Part shown: positions 42,136 through 50,678 of the stretch, piece by piece
Position numbering within the stretch: the first letter of the stretch is position 1
Layout of the letters: each line of letters begins with the position of its first letter
Assembly (NCBI GenBank): GCA_025353165.1
Contig: JANXRE010000062.1
Location: 1 to 61,328, forward strand
Length of the DNA stretch: 61,328 bases
Direction of reading: 5' to 3'
DNA from: Acidobacteriota bacterium
GTDB lineage: Bacteria > Acidobacteriota > Terriglobia > Bryobacterales > Bryobacteraceae
The notes under the pieces: model-generated
Seen by the model: the letters and a program-made list of their open reading frames with translations, nothing else
Database searches by the model: none
Told to the model about the DNA's origin: nothing
Translations under genes and position numbers: made by a program

Positions 42136-43248
42136 ATGGCGCTCACGATAAATCGGTATACCGTCGAGTACGTCGCGGGCGTGCGGGAGTTCAATTCACG
42201 AATTGCCAATGGCGGCTGGGGAGAATATCAGCTTCCCCCCGATCTCCAACAATTCGAAAGCAGCAAAGACACCCCACTTCCGTGGGAGGGCTGGCTGGCC
42301 GTTCAGGACGGGGTCGTCCGCGGCGGATATTTGATTCGGCATCAGCAATGCTCGTTTCGCGGTGAGCTGCGCACGGCCGCAATCTATAATCTTTCCGTTT
42401 CGGAAGGCGTGGTCGATCCTGCATACTCCGGCGTCGGCATGAAAATGGCGATGACGGCCATGGCCCGGGAACCGCTTCTTTTCGCAGTCGGAATGGGCGG
42501 CCGGGACCGGCCCCTGCCGCGCTTTTTGAAGGCGCTGGGTTGGGACATTTGCGACGTGCCGTTCTATTTCCGGTGCGTGCGCCCGTCACGCGTTGCGCGG
42601 AATATCCGGACCGTGCGCGGAACCGCGCTGCGGCGGGCGCTGCTCGACCTGGCCGCTTACACCGGGGCCGCCGCCCTCGGCGTGCACGCTCTGCAACAGG
42701 CGAGGCGTTTGCGCGGCGGCGCGATAGCGAACGTTCAGTGGCAGGAGGTCGCGCAATTCGAAAGCTGGGCGGACGGGATTTGGCGTTCGGTGCACGGATC
42801 GTTCTCGATGATCGGCGCGCGCGACGCCGGGGCGCTGAACACGCTGTACCCGGCGTCCTCCCCCCGGTTGACCCGGCTGAAAATGCTCCAGGGCGATCGC
42901 GTGATAGGTTGGGCAGTGGTGATGAACACGCAGATGCGGGACCACAAGCAGTTCGGGAATCTGCACGTCGGGACGCTGGTGGACGGTCTGTCGGCGCACG
43001 AGGACGCGCCTTCCGTCGTGAAGGCGTCCACGCGGTTTCTCGAGCAGCGCGGCGTCGATCTGATTGTTTCGAACCAGTCGCACCAGGTCTGGTGTGCAGG
43101 TCTCGAGCGTTGCGGATTTCTGCGCGGACCTTCCAACTATTTGCTGGCGATATCGAAGGGCTTGGCCCGGCAACTGGCTCCGTTCGAGCAGAACGTGGCG
43201 CAAACGCACATCAATCGCGGAGACGGAGATGGACCCATCCACCTCTAA
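42136..43248 (+). CDS. Double GNAT-like acyltransferase
   Basis: 370 residues. Two GNAT-like halves are visible. The first includes WEGWLAVQDGVVRGGYLI, YNLSVSEGVVDPAYSGVGMK and FLKALGWDICDVPFYF. The second includes RVIGWAVVMNTQMR, LHVGTLVDGLSAHEDAPSVV and ERCGFLRGPSNYLL. The acetyl-CoA loop of neither half is canonical. Tandem GNATs of this sort include FemAB-like and N-acyl transferases for sugars and amino sugars. It overlaps the deacetylase gene by 20 nt, heading a four-gene operon with an ACP, so an ACP-bound acyl donor is plausible (inference). Confidence 0.7.
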   Translation: MALTINRYTVEYVAGVREFNSRIANGGWGEYQLPPDLQQFESSKDTPLPWEGWLAVQDGVVRGGYLIRHQQCSFRGELRTAAIYNLSVSEGVVDPAYSGVGMKMAMTAMAREPLLFAVGMGGRDRPLPRFLKALGWDICDVPFYFRCVRPSRVARNIRTVRGTALRRALLDLAAYTGAAALGVHALQQARRLRGGAIANVQWQEVAQFESWADGIWRSVHGSFSMIGARDAGALNTLYPASSPRLTRLKMLQGDRVIGWAVVMNTQMRDHKQFGNLHVGTLVDGLSAHEDAPSVVKASTRFLEQRGVDLIVSNQSHQVWCAGLERCGFLRGPSNYLLAISKGLARQLAPFEQNVAQTHINRGDGDGPIHL

Positions 43249-44173
43249 AATCCAGTGGCCCGGCGGAAAAGCGTTCGCGTTCACGGTGTTCGACGATCCC
43301 GACTTTCAGAGCCTCGATCGGGGCGTGCCCGTTTATGAATTCCTCTCGGACCTCGGTTTCCGCACGACAAAAGGGGTCTGGCCGGGCGTTGAGGGCTCCC
43401 CGCCTTCCGATCGCTGGGGCACATGCCTGGACCCCGAATATCTGAAGTGGGCCTTGAGCCTGCAAGAGCGCGGTTTTGAGATCGGCTGGCATGGAGCTTC
43501 GCCCAAAACCTCGCCGCGCGAAAAGACCGCCGAGGGGTTCGAGACGTTCCGGCGGATGTTCGGGCATTGGCCGGCGACGCTTTCGCAGCATTACGCCTGC
43601 AAGGAGAATATGTATTGGGGCGACAACCGGCTCAGTTCGGCTCCACTCCGGCTCGCGTATAACGTCCTCACCCGGTGGAAAAACCACGATGCCTTTCATG
43701 GCCATGTTCCCGGCCATCCGAACTACTGGGGAGATCTCTCTAAGAAGTACGTGAAGTACGCGCGAGATTTCGTGTTCGCTGAGATTAACACGCTCGAGGC
43801 CTGCTCGCAGATGCCGTATCACGATCCGGCGCGGCCTGAGGTGAACTACTGGTATGCGGCATCCGAAGGTCACAACGTCAAGTCGTTCACGCGGATGCTC
43901 CGCGAAGAGAATCAGGACAAACTGGAAGCCGAGGGCGGGGCGTGCATTATGTACGCGCATTTCGCGTACGGATTCGCGACCGGCGGAGTTGTCGACGCCA
44001 GGTTTCGGAGCCTGATGGAACGCTTGAGCCGCAAGAACGGCTGGTTCGTGCCGGTCGCGACTCTGCTGGACCACATCGTCGAACAGAGGGGCGCGGTAAC
44101 GGTCGGCGCGGGGGAGCGTAGCGCGCTGGAGCGCCGCTGGCTCATGCACAAGATCCGGTATGGAACGACGTAA
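43229..44173 (+). CDS. Polysaccharide deacetylase-like protein
   Basis: 314 residues from the ATG at 43229, inside the 3' end of the previous gene. KAFAFTVFDDPDFQSLDRGV carries the DD of the NodB fold, and LQERGFEIGWHGASPKTS a metal-binding His. The third position may be HGHVPGHPNYWG, and GACIMYAHFAYGFATGGV is late. The NodB motifs are looser than in chitin deacetylases, so the substrate is unclear; amino sugars or other amides are likely. It is followed 3 bp later by the FkbH-like gene. Confidence 0.75.
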   Translation: MDPSTSKIQWPGGKAFAFTVFDDPDFQSLDRGVPVYEFLSDLGFRTTKGVWPGVEGSPPSDRWGTCLDPEYLKWALSLQERGFEIGWHGASPKTSPREKTAEGFETFRRMFGHWPATLSQHYACKENMYWGDNRLSSAPLRLAYNVLTRWKNHDAFHGHVPGHPNYWGDLSKKYVKYARDFVFAEINTLEACSQMPYHDPARPEVNYWYAASEGHNVKSFTRMLREENQDKLEAEGGACIMYAHFAYGFATGGVVDARFRSLMERLSRKNGWFVPVATLLDHIVEQRGAVTVGAGERSALERRWLMHKIRYGTT

Positions 44174-44176
44174 ACG

Positions 44177-45886
44177 ATGAAACTGATCGAGGCCATCGAG
44201 ATCAATAACGCGGCAGCGGCAGCCGCGCGGACGCGACAGTTCTTTCTGGCCTGCGGGTTCGAACCGCTGCACCTCCGCTCTTTTCTAAGCGCGCATCTGC
44301 AACTCCGCTTCCCGGCGGACAAGATCGATGTCGGGGTTGGGGTATTCGGCGATCTGGCCGGTAACCTGTCGCGGGCCAGGGCAGCCGGTGCGGCGGGCAC
44401 CGCCGTCGCAATCGGGTGGTCCGATCTGGACGCGCGCCTCGGGTTGCGTCAACTGGCAGCTTGGACGCCGGAGATTCAGGCGGACATTCTCCGCACGGTC
44501 GAGATGAGCGCGGCGCGGCTACACACCGAACTCGAAGAGCTGGCGCAAACCTGTCCGGTTGCTCTCTCTTTGCCGTCACTCTCCTTGCCGCCGCTGGCTT
44601 CCACACCGGGCCGGCAAGCGGCGGCTTTCGAACTCGAGTTAGCGTGTCACGCCGCGATGCTCGGGAAATGGGCTGCAGCGAACTCTCGCATTCGCGTCGT
44701 CAGCGCGGATCGCCTGGATGAAGTATCTCCGCGCGCGGTGCGCCGCGACGTCAATTCGGAAATGTTCAACGGCTTTCCGTACAGCCACGCGCACGCGGAC
44801 GCGCTGGCATCGGCGTTCGCCGCGTTGTTGCAACCGGCCGCTCCGAAGAAGGGAATCATCACCGATCTGGACGATACCTTCTGGCGCGGCATTCTCGGCG
44901 AGGTTGGCGTGGCAGGCGTTTCCTGGGACCTCACCCACCGGTCGCAGGCGCACAGTATCTATCAGAAGTTCTTGGCCTCGATGGCCTCCCGAGGCGTACT
45001 GGTGGGCGTCGCGAGCAAGAACGACGCTGCGCTGGTGGAGGAGGCATTTCGACGCGACGACATCGGAGTGCTGGCCGATCGAATTTACCCGTTCTGCGTG
45101 CATTGGCGTCCGAAGTCGGAATCCGTCACCGAAATTCTGCGGGCCTGGAATATCGCGGCGGACTCCGTCGTCTTCGTGGACGACAGCGCGATGGAGCTCG
45201 CCGAGGTGAAAGCCTCCCACCCCGGTATGGAGTGCATTCAGTTTCCGAAAGAAGCCGGGAAGCTGCTGGCGTTACTCGCGAAGCTGCGGGACTGGTTCGG
45301 CAAGAGCGCAATCCTGCAAGAAGACGCGATCCGCGGCGAGAGTCTCCGCTCGGCGGCGGCCTGGCGCGAAGCGGAGACGGCTCCGGGCGCTACGTTCGAG
45401 AGCTTTCTTTCCCAGGCCGAACAGCGGGTAACGATCGTGGTCGCGAAATCGGACGCCACCGGCCGCGCTTTCGAACTGGTAAACAAGACGAATCAATTCA
45501 ACCTCAACGGCCGGCGGTACACGGAAGCGGAATGGGACGCCTATCTCGTCCGGCCGGAAACGTTCCTGGCCACCATCGCCTACACCGACAAATTCGGCCC
45601 GCTGGGGACGATTTCGGCCGCGCTCGGTAGGGTGGAGGGAAATGTCCTCCACCTTGATAGCTGGGTGTTAAGCTGCCGCGCGTTTGCGCGGCGAATCGAG
45701 CACCAATTCCTGCAAGGGCTCTTCGACCTGTTTGACGTGGGCGAAATCGAAATGGATCACATCGAAACCCCGCGCAACGGACCCACGCGCGAGTTCCTTG
45801 GGTTGTTCCATGATCCCATCACAAAAGCGGAATTCGACAGGGCGTGCCCGGCGCTGTACCACTCGGTGGAGATGAATCGCCAATGA
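44177..45886 (+). CDS. FkbH-like HAD-IIIC enzyme
   Basis: 569 residues. An N-terminal SGNH-like region (about 20-200) is followed by the HAD phosphatase core: GIITDLDDTFWRGILGEVG holds the DxDxT nucleophile, LVGVASKNDAALVEEAF motif II and SVVFVDDSAMELAEVKASHP motif III. The C-terminus is GNAT-like (ELVNKTNQFNLNGRRYTEAE, FARRIEHQFLQGLFDL). FkbH-type enzymes take the glyceryl group of 1,3-bisphosphoglycerate onto an acyl carrier protein. The next gene encodes an ACP, overlapping by 4 nt, which strongly supports this. Confidence 0.85.
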   Translation: MKLIEAIEINNAAAAAARTRQFFLACGFEPLHLRSFLSAHLQLRFPADKIDVGVGVFGDLAGNLSRARAAGAAGTAVAIGWSDLDARLGLRQLAAWTPEIQADILRTVEMSAARLHTELEELAQTCPVALSLPSLSLPPLASTPGRQAAAFELELACHAAMLGKWAAANSRIRVVSADRLDEVSPRAVRRDVNSEMFNGFPYSHAHADALASAFAALLQPAAPKKGIITDLDDTFWRGILGEVGVAGVSWDLTHRSQAHSIYQKFLASMASRGVLVGVASKNDAALVEEAFRRDDIGVLADRIYPFCVHWRPKSESVTEILRAWNIAADSVVFVDDSAMELAEVKASHPGMECIQFPKEAGKLLALLAKLRDWFGKSAILQEDAIRGESLRSAAAWREAETAPGATFESFLSQAEQRVTIVVAKSDATGRAFELVNKTNQFNLNGRRYTEAEWDAYLVRPETFLATIAYTDKFGPLGTISAALGRVEGNVLHLDSWVLSCRAFARRIEHQFLQGLFDLFDVGEIEMDHIETPRNGPTREFLGLFHDPITKAEFDRACPALYHSVEMNRQ

Positions 45887-46122
45887 CAGACATCGACGTC
45901 AGACTTACGAATTGCTTCCGCGCGGTATTCCCCAACGTGTCGGCTGAAAAGATCGCGGCAGCCAACCCGGAGACGGTCCCGGGGTGGGACTCCATTGCTA
46001 CGGCCACGCTTCTCAGCCTGGTGTCGGAGGAATTCGAGATCCCCATCGATTTCGAGATTGTCGAGACGCTGAACTCATTCGGCCGCATCCGGGATTACGT
46101 CCTCTCGCAGAACTCGGCCTAG
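45883..46122 (+). CDS. Acyl carrier protein
   Basis: 79 residues from the ATG at 45883, overlapping the FkbH-like stop (ATGA). TVPGWDSIATATLLSLVSEE contains the phosphopantetheine Ser in GWDSI, one residue different from the usual DSL. The four-helix pattern and acidic character fit ACP. Low similarity to fatty-acid AcpP motifs suggests a dedicated carrier for the FkbH-derived unit. Last gene of the operon. Confidence 0.88.
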   Translation: MTDIDVRLTNCFRAVFPNVSAEKIAAANPETVPGWDSIATATLLSLVSEEFEIPIDFEIVETLNSFGRIRDYVLSQNSA

Positions 46123-46168
46123 TAGTCCGCTAATTAAGAATGCCCAAAAGGCGGCACTTGGTAGAGCC

Positions 46169-46306
46169 TCATGAGTAGCTCAGGACCTCCTTTATGGACG
46201 CATCACCGCCCTCGTATCCTTGCCAAGACTACTCGATCAGGGCGCATAGCGCGTGTTGTGCTGGCAGATCAAGTGCGTTGATTCTCTGCACAAGTTCCTT
46301 GCCATC
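46169..46306 (-). pseudogene. C-terminal remnant, unknown family
   Basis: A minus-strand frame (DGKELVQRINALDLPAQHAL, CALIE, then TAG, then SWQGYEGGDASIKEVLSYS) ends at the TGA at 46169-46171. An in-frame TAG interrupts it at 46229-46231 and the N-terminus is missing. The remainder of 46123-46414 shows no other gene. Confidence 0.35.
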
Positions 46307-46414
46307 GGGTATACGCCACTCGCTCTACCATAGGCTCGGTCACCGCCTCCCAGAGCGTGTCCAACCTGGACTGCCCCGTACATCACCGATTTCGCGCCCC
46401 ATCGCGGCGGTTGC

Positions 46415-47866
46415 GTGGCGCGACTAGTCAGCCCGTCCCATTGCGATACTCTTAAGGGATCTGTGAGTCAGATACGCAGCGTTGCCAAAATCATCAGCAT
46501 CCTTAGAAGGATCGGTGCCATCGAGGATGGCCAGTTCGATGCCAAAAGTGAGCCGTACCGTCTCTCCTCGGGAGATCCGGCAAAGGAGGAACTCGCGAAG
46601 GATGTCTCGGCGCTCGCGAATTCCCTCGGCGGCATCGTTGCGATTGGGTTCACGACTGGGCGCGATCCAATGTCGGCTGTGAGGTTGTTGAGCGGTGCCG
46701 GCCACTAGAATTCTCGCTCGTTGACATTGATCAATACCAGGAAAGTCCTGGAGGAGTGGATTGTGCCCTCCATTCCTGGGCTCCGAATTGAGCGGTATCC
46801 AACCGATGCTGATTCCGGTCGCGGCGTTTTGGCCATTATCGTGCCCCCCGACGCCGCTTCTCAAAAGCCTTATATCGTGACTCGTACGGTTGGGCAGGAC
46901 GGTAAGGTGAGTCGAATGCTCTTTGGTTATTACCAGCGGGTTGATGATCGCTGCCCGCCCATGCCCGCAGCCCGGTTGCAAGCCTACTTGGCTGCGGGAA
47001 TACGCAACGACGAGTTAAGCCAGCGCCTGTCAGTGATGGAGGAGAGCGTTGCTGAGCTGACCGCCGCGACAAAGGCATCTATGGCGGCACCTGAAAAAGA
47101 GGGACTCTCCAGTCAGACCGTAGCAAGACGAATTGCCGAAGCTAAGATCGCCGTTGATCGCGATGGCCAGCCCAATGTCGTGTTGACGGCCACTTCCAGC
47201 AACAGCACGGCATTCCCCGACCTATTCAGATCGAAGTCTGCACCAGCTGTCCGTCTTCTTGAGGACCCGCCCATCCTGCGGCCCGACGGCTTTTCTATTC
47301 ATATTCGGCGGCCTTCTGAAATCGTAAATGGGAAGTTGCGTCGTTGTTTGCACCTTCAGTCAGAGCTTCTGGAGTTGTGGAAGGACGGGCTCTTGGTAGC
47401 GGTTGGTCCGGGCGACCCCGGTCTACTGTGTTGGATGCGACAGCGAGACCCGAATCGTGGGCTACCCATTCGGAACTTCGTCCTCGCTGAGATCACTCTG
47501 AATTTCATCCGCACGGCGTCATTGATCTTTAGCCACGCCAAGCCCATGCCCAGAAAACTCCAGTTTCGGCTCGGCCTCGAGGATATGACGGTCAATGGGC
47601 ATCCGTGCACGCTCTCGACAGGTCAGGAAAATCGTATCGATATCTATCAGGAGACTCGCAGCGCTCCCGGCTCAACTGTGGAGAGCTACCGTGATGCGGA
47701 TTTCGATAATATCGATCTTGGCCTTGTCGCCTACGATCTCTTGGGCGACCTTTACAACAAGTTCGGTTTCGAACAGAGCCAGATGCCGTACGTCGAGCAG
47801 GACGGCGAAGTCTGCCGAATCACGCCAACAAGCCTCCTGGGTCAGGATTTCAGAGAGAGGTCTTAA
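46415..47866 (+). pseudogene. Disrupted AlbA_2/Schlafen-type ATP-binding protein
   Basis: The first frame gives FDAKSEPYRLSSGDPAKEEL and AKDVSALANSLGGIVAIGF, the N-terminus of the AlbA_2 (Schlafen) domain. It then hits TAG at 46706. The second frame between about 46676 and 46740 reads CEVVERCRPLEFSLVDIDQY. The original frame resumes at KVLEEWIVPSIPGLRIERYP. Two compensating shifts are needed. The rest (to 47866) has no recognised domain apart from a predicted helical middle and a beta-rich C-terminus. Base composition is noticeably less GC-rich than its neighbours, suggesting acquired DNA. AlbA_2 proteins often belong to defence or element-encoded regulators. Confidence 0.6.
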
Positions 47867-47928
47867 ACTACTAGTCCGTAGGCAAAGGAGCCTGATACAA
47901 TGGCAATTCTTCCAGCGGAGGATCAGAG

Positions 47929-48330
47929 TTGAAACTCATCGGGACCGTTCTGCTGTACTTTAGTTACCTTTACCACCTCATCTTCGGACTACTTCTGACG
48001 GCCATCGCCGGGCTGACGCTCGCCGGCGGGCAGCCCAATCTCCACCTCACGATGCTGCCCTGGAAGGGCGAGACGTTGACCTGGTGGGCGCTGGCGCTTG
48101 GACTGGGCGGTATTCTCTTCGTCGTGCTCGCGGCGTCGAGGGTGTTCCGTTACGCCTTCCCACTGTGGTGCCTGTTCGCCGTCATCCTGATGTTCCGCGG
48201 CTTCTTCCTCCCGGGAACATACGTGTTCTCGGGACAGAGTAATTTCCGCGCGGTGCTATTTCTGACGATCGGCGCGATTGGCGCATTCCTCGCCAGCCTG
48301 CAATTGTTCAAGCGGCGCGCGCAATATTAA
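47929..48330 (+). CDS. Small integral membrane protein
   Basis: 133 residues with four predicted membrane helices (TVLLYFSYLYHLIFGLLLTA, WWALALGLGGILFVVLAA, YAFPLWCLFAVILMFRGFFL, AVLFLTIGAIGAFLASLQLF) and a basic C-terminus (KRRAQY). No family recognised. It precedes the alpha-galactosidase-like gene by 11 bp and may be co-transcribed. Confidence 0.7.
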   Translation: MKLIGTVLLYFSYLYHLIFGLLLTAIAGLTLAGGQPNLHLTMLPWKGETLTWWALALGLGGILFVVLAASRVFRYAFPLWCLFAVILMFRGFFLPGTYVFSGQSNFRAVLFLTIGAIGAFLASLQLFKRRAQY

Positions 48331-48341
48331 GGATTAGTCCG

Positions 48342-50678
48342 ATGCGCGGTTTATCGCTTTTCCTCTGCCTTGGTGCGGGGCTGCTCAACGCACAGCAGGT
48401 ATCGCTCCAATCCGGAGCTTGGACGATCATCGCCGACCAGGCGCGGGCCGAACTGACCATTACGCATGCCGCCGTGGGCGTTGTGATGCGAAACGTCCGC
48501 CTGAATTCCGGCCGTGGCCGCTGGCTGCTTCCCAAGACGGCGGGCAACCGGATCACGATCCTGACCGAGCAGCCCCGAACTGCCTGGGAGTTCGAGGTCG
48601 ATCGGAACACTCTGAAGATTTCCACGACGGAGGCGGGTGCGCTTGCGACGGCAACAGTGCCAGCGGGCGCGGACCGCGTTGTCGCGCGCCTGCTGGATCC
48701 CCAAGGGCCGCCCGTGGATTGGACGCTTACGGCGGAGGTCGCCCACGGCTACGGCGGCAGTGAAACGCACAACCCTTCGTTCCTGCCGCGCCGCAATGCG
48801 GACGTCATGTATTTCAGCCTCGGGAACGTTTCGAGCCCGCTCTTCCGCGGATTGTTCGACCGCGGAACGGACACGGCCATCGACTTCGGGGACTCGTCCG
48901 TTCTCGAGCGCAGCGCCAAGGACCGGGAGTCGCTCAATGCGAGAATACGCGTTCAGGGCAGCGCCGTCGTGCGCGTCGTTCCGGACTACTTCACTAAGAC
49001 GCTCGGTCTTCCCTACTACGCGAAGTTTGACGATTCGCATTTCCCCACGGCGCCGATGGTGTGGTCAAGCTGGACCAGCTACTACGAAGCGGTTCGCGAG
49101 GACGACATCGTCCGGAATGCAGAATGGCTGGCCGCGCACCTGAAGCCGTACGGCTTCCAGTATGTGCAACTCGACGACGGCTACGATCGAGACGAGCGGG
49201 GCCAACATCGCTGGATCGAGAACTGGGACCGCCGGAAGTTCCCCCATGGCCCGGAATGGCTGACGGCCTTCATCCGGTCCAAGGGCTTGCGCGCCGGCAT
49301 CTGGCTGGTTCCGAATGCGTACGCGGGTGCCGTCGAGCGGCGTCCGGATTGGTACGTGCGAGACAAGCAGGGCCGTATGCTGCTCGACTACGCGACGCCA
49401 ACTCTGGACTCGAGCCACCCGGATGCCCTCGCACAAGTCGTGCACATTCTGGACACGCTCGATAAATGGGGCTTCGATTACTACAAGTTCGACGGCGAGC
49501 ACGCGTTCCCGAAATACGTGCCTGCCGTGGACCGCGCCAAGCTGTACGACAAGAACCCCGACCTGCTGGCGCTTTATCGCCACCGCCTGGAGGCCATCCG
49601 AAAAACAATCGGGCCGGACCGCTTCATCGAGGGATGTCCCGCCGGAACACCGCTGAACGGTATCGGCTACTTCAATTCGTATTTCACCGGCGACGACCTC
49701 TACAACAACTGGCAAGGCATGTACCCGCTGTTCAGCTCCATCAACGCGAACGCGTTCCTCAACCATCTGGCCGTTTACGTGATGCCGGGAGAGGGCATCG
49801 AACTCGGATTGCCCATGACCGTCGAGGAGGCCTTGCGCAAACGCCCCAAGGTAGTGGTGGACACCGCGCGCACCCGCGAAGATCCAATGATCGGATTCGG
49901 CGTCTCGGACGCCGAGGCCCGCACTGTGGTGACGTATGTCGCGCTCACCGGTGTCGCCTACCCTCTAGCGAGCGTGATGCCGGAATTGCCCGAGCAGCGC
50001 ATCAAACTCCTGAAAGCGACCATGCCGACGATGCCCGTTATGCCGGCGGATCTCTTCAGCCGCGGCACCGACATGACGTGGGATAAGTTCAAGCATACCC
50101 AGCCCGATTTCTACATCCACAACTATCCGGAGATCCTCGACCTCAAGGTAAACGCAGCGTCGGGAGTGTACGATGTCGTGGGGTTCACCAATTGGCGCAG
50201 CCGGAAGACGACGCGCCAGATCGATCTGCGCGAAAAACTGGGACTGGAAAGCAACCGCCGCTACGTCGCGTTCGACTTCTGGAATCAGCGCGTCCTGGGG
50301 GTGTTCGAAAACCGGCTGGACATCGAGATCGATCCCCACGACACCCGCGTGATCCTGCTTCACCCCACCCTGGACCGGCCGCAGCTAGTGGGCAATTCGC
50401 GCCACATCAGCGGAGCGAAGTCCGTTCTTGCGGTATCGTGGGACGCCGCTTCGAATACTCTGCGCGGTTCCGCGGAGAGCGTGCCGGGAGACCCGTACAC
50501 GTTGTGGGTCTACGTCCCCGGCGGCGCGAATCCGTCCGCCGTGCACGTGAAGTTGCGAGGCGGGTCCGAGGTGGCCGCTGAGCGCAGCCTGAGCGGTAAC
50601 GCCATGAGCGTAACCTTCCCGGGCCAGGCGCAACCGGTCGATTGGGAGATCACGTTTACGCGCGCGGCCGGGAACTGA
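48342..50678 (+). CDS. Secreted alpha-galactosidase-like hydrolase (GH36/GH27)
   Basis: 778 residues with signal peptide MRGLSLFLCLGAGLLNAQ. A beta N-terminal domain is followed by a TIM barrel: MVWSSWTSYYEAVREDDIVR, YGFQYVQLDDGYDRDERGQH, FIRSKGLRAGIWLVPNAYAG, then the probable nucleophile Asp in WGFDYYKFDGEHAFPK and acid/base Asp near NSYFTGDDLYNN. A C-terminal beta domain ends at 50678. The melibiase family (clan GH-D) fits well; exact substrate is inferred. It is convergent with the enolase-superfamily dehydratase, whose stop adjoins its own. Confidence 0.8.
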   Translation: MRGLSLFLCLGAGLLNAQQVSLQSGAWTIIADQARAELTITHAAVGVVMRNVRLNSGRGRWLLPKTAGNRITILTEQPRTAWEFEVDRNTLKISTTEAGALATATVPAGADRVVARLLDPQGPPVDWTLTAEVAHGYGGSETHNPSFLPRRNADVMYFSLGNVSSPLFRGLFDRGTDTAIDFGDSSVLERSAKDRESLNARIRVQGSAVVRVVPDYFTKTLGLPYYAKFDDSHFPTAPMVWSSWTSYYEAVREDDIVRNAEWLAAHLKPYGFQYVQLDDGYDRDERGQHRWIENWDRRKFPHGPEWLTAFIRSKGLRAGIWLVPNAYAGAVERRPDWYVRDKQGRMLLDYATPTLDSSHPDALAQVVHILDTLDKWGFDYYKFDGEHAFPKYVPAVDRAKLYDKNPDLLALYRHRLEAIRKTIGPDRFIEGCPAGTPLNGIGYFNSYFTGDDLYNNWQGMYPLFSSINANAFLNHLAVYVMPGEGIELGLPMTVEEALRKRPKVVVDTARTREDPMIGFGVSDAEARTVVTYVALTGVAYPLASVMPELPEQRIKLLKATMPTMPVMPADLFSRGTDMTWDKFKHTQPDFYIHNYPEILDLKVNAASGVYDVVGFTNWRSRKTTRQIDLREKLGLESNRRYVAFDFWNQRVLGVFENRLDIEIDPHDTRVILLHPTLDRPQLVGNSRHISGAKSVLAVSWDAASNTLRGSAESVPGDPYTLWVYVPGGANPSAVHVKLRGGSEVAAERSLSGNAMSVTFPGQAQPVDWEITFTRAAGN

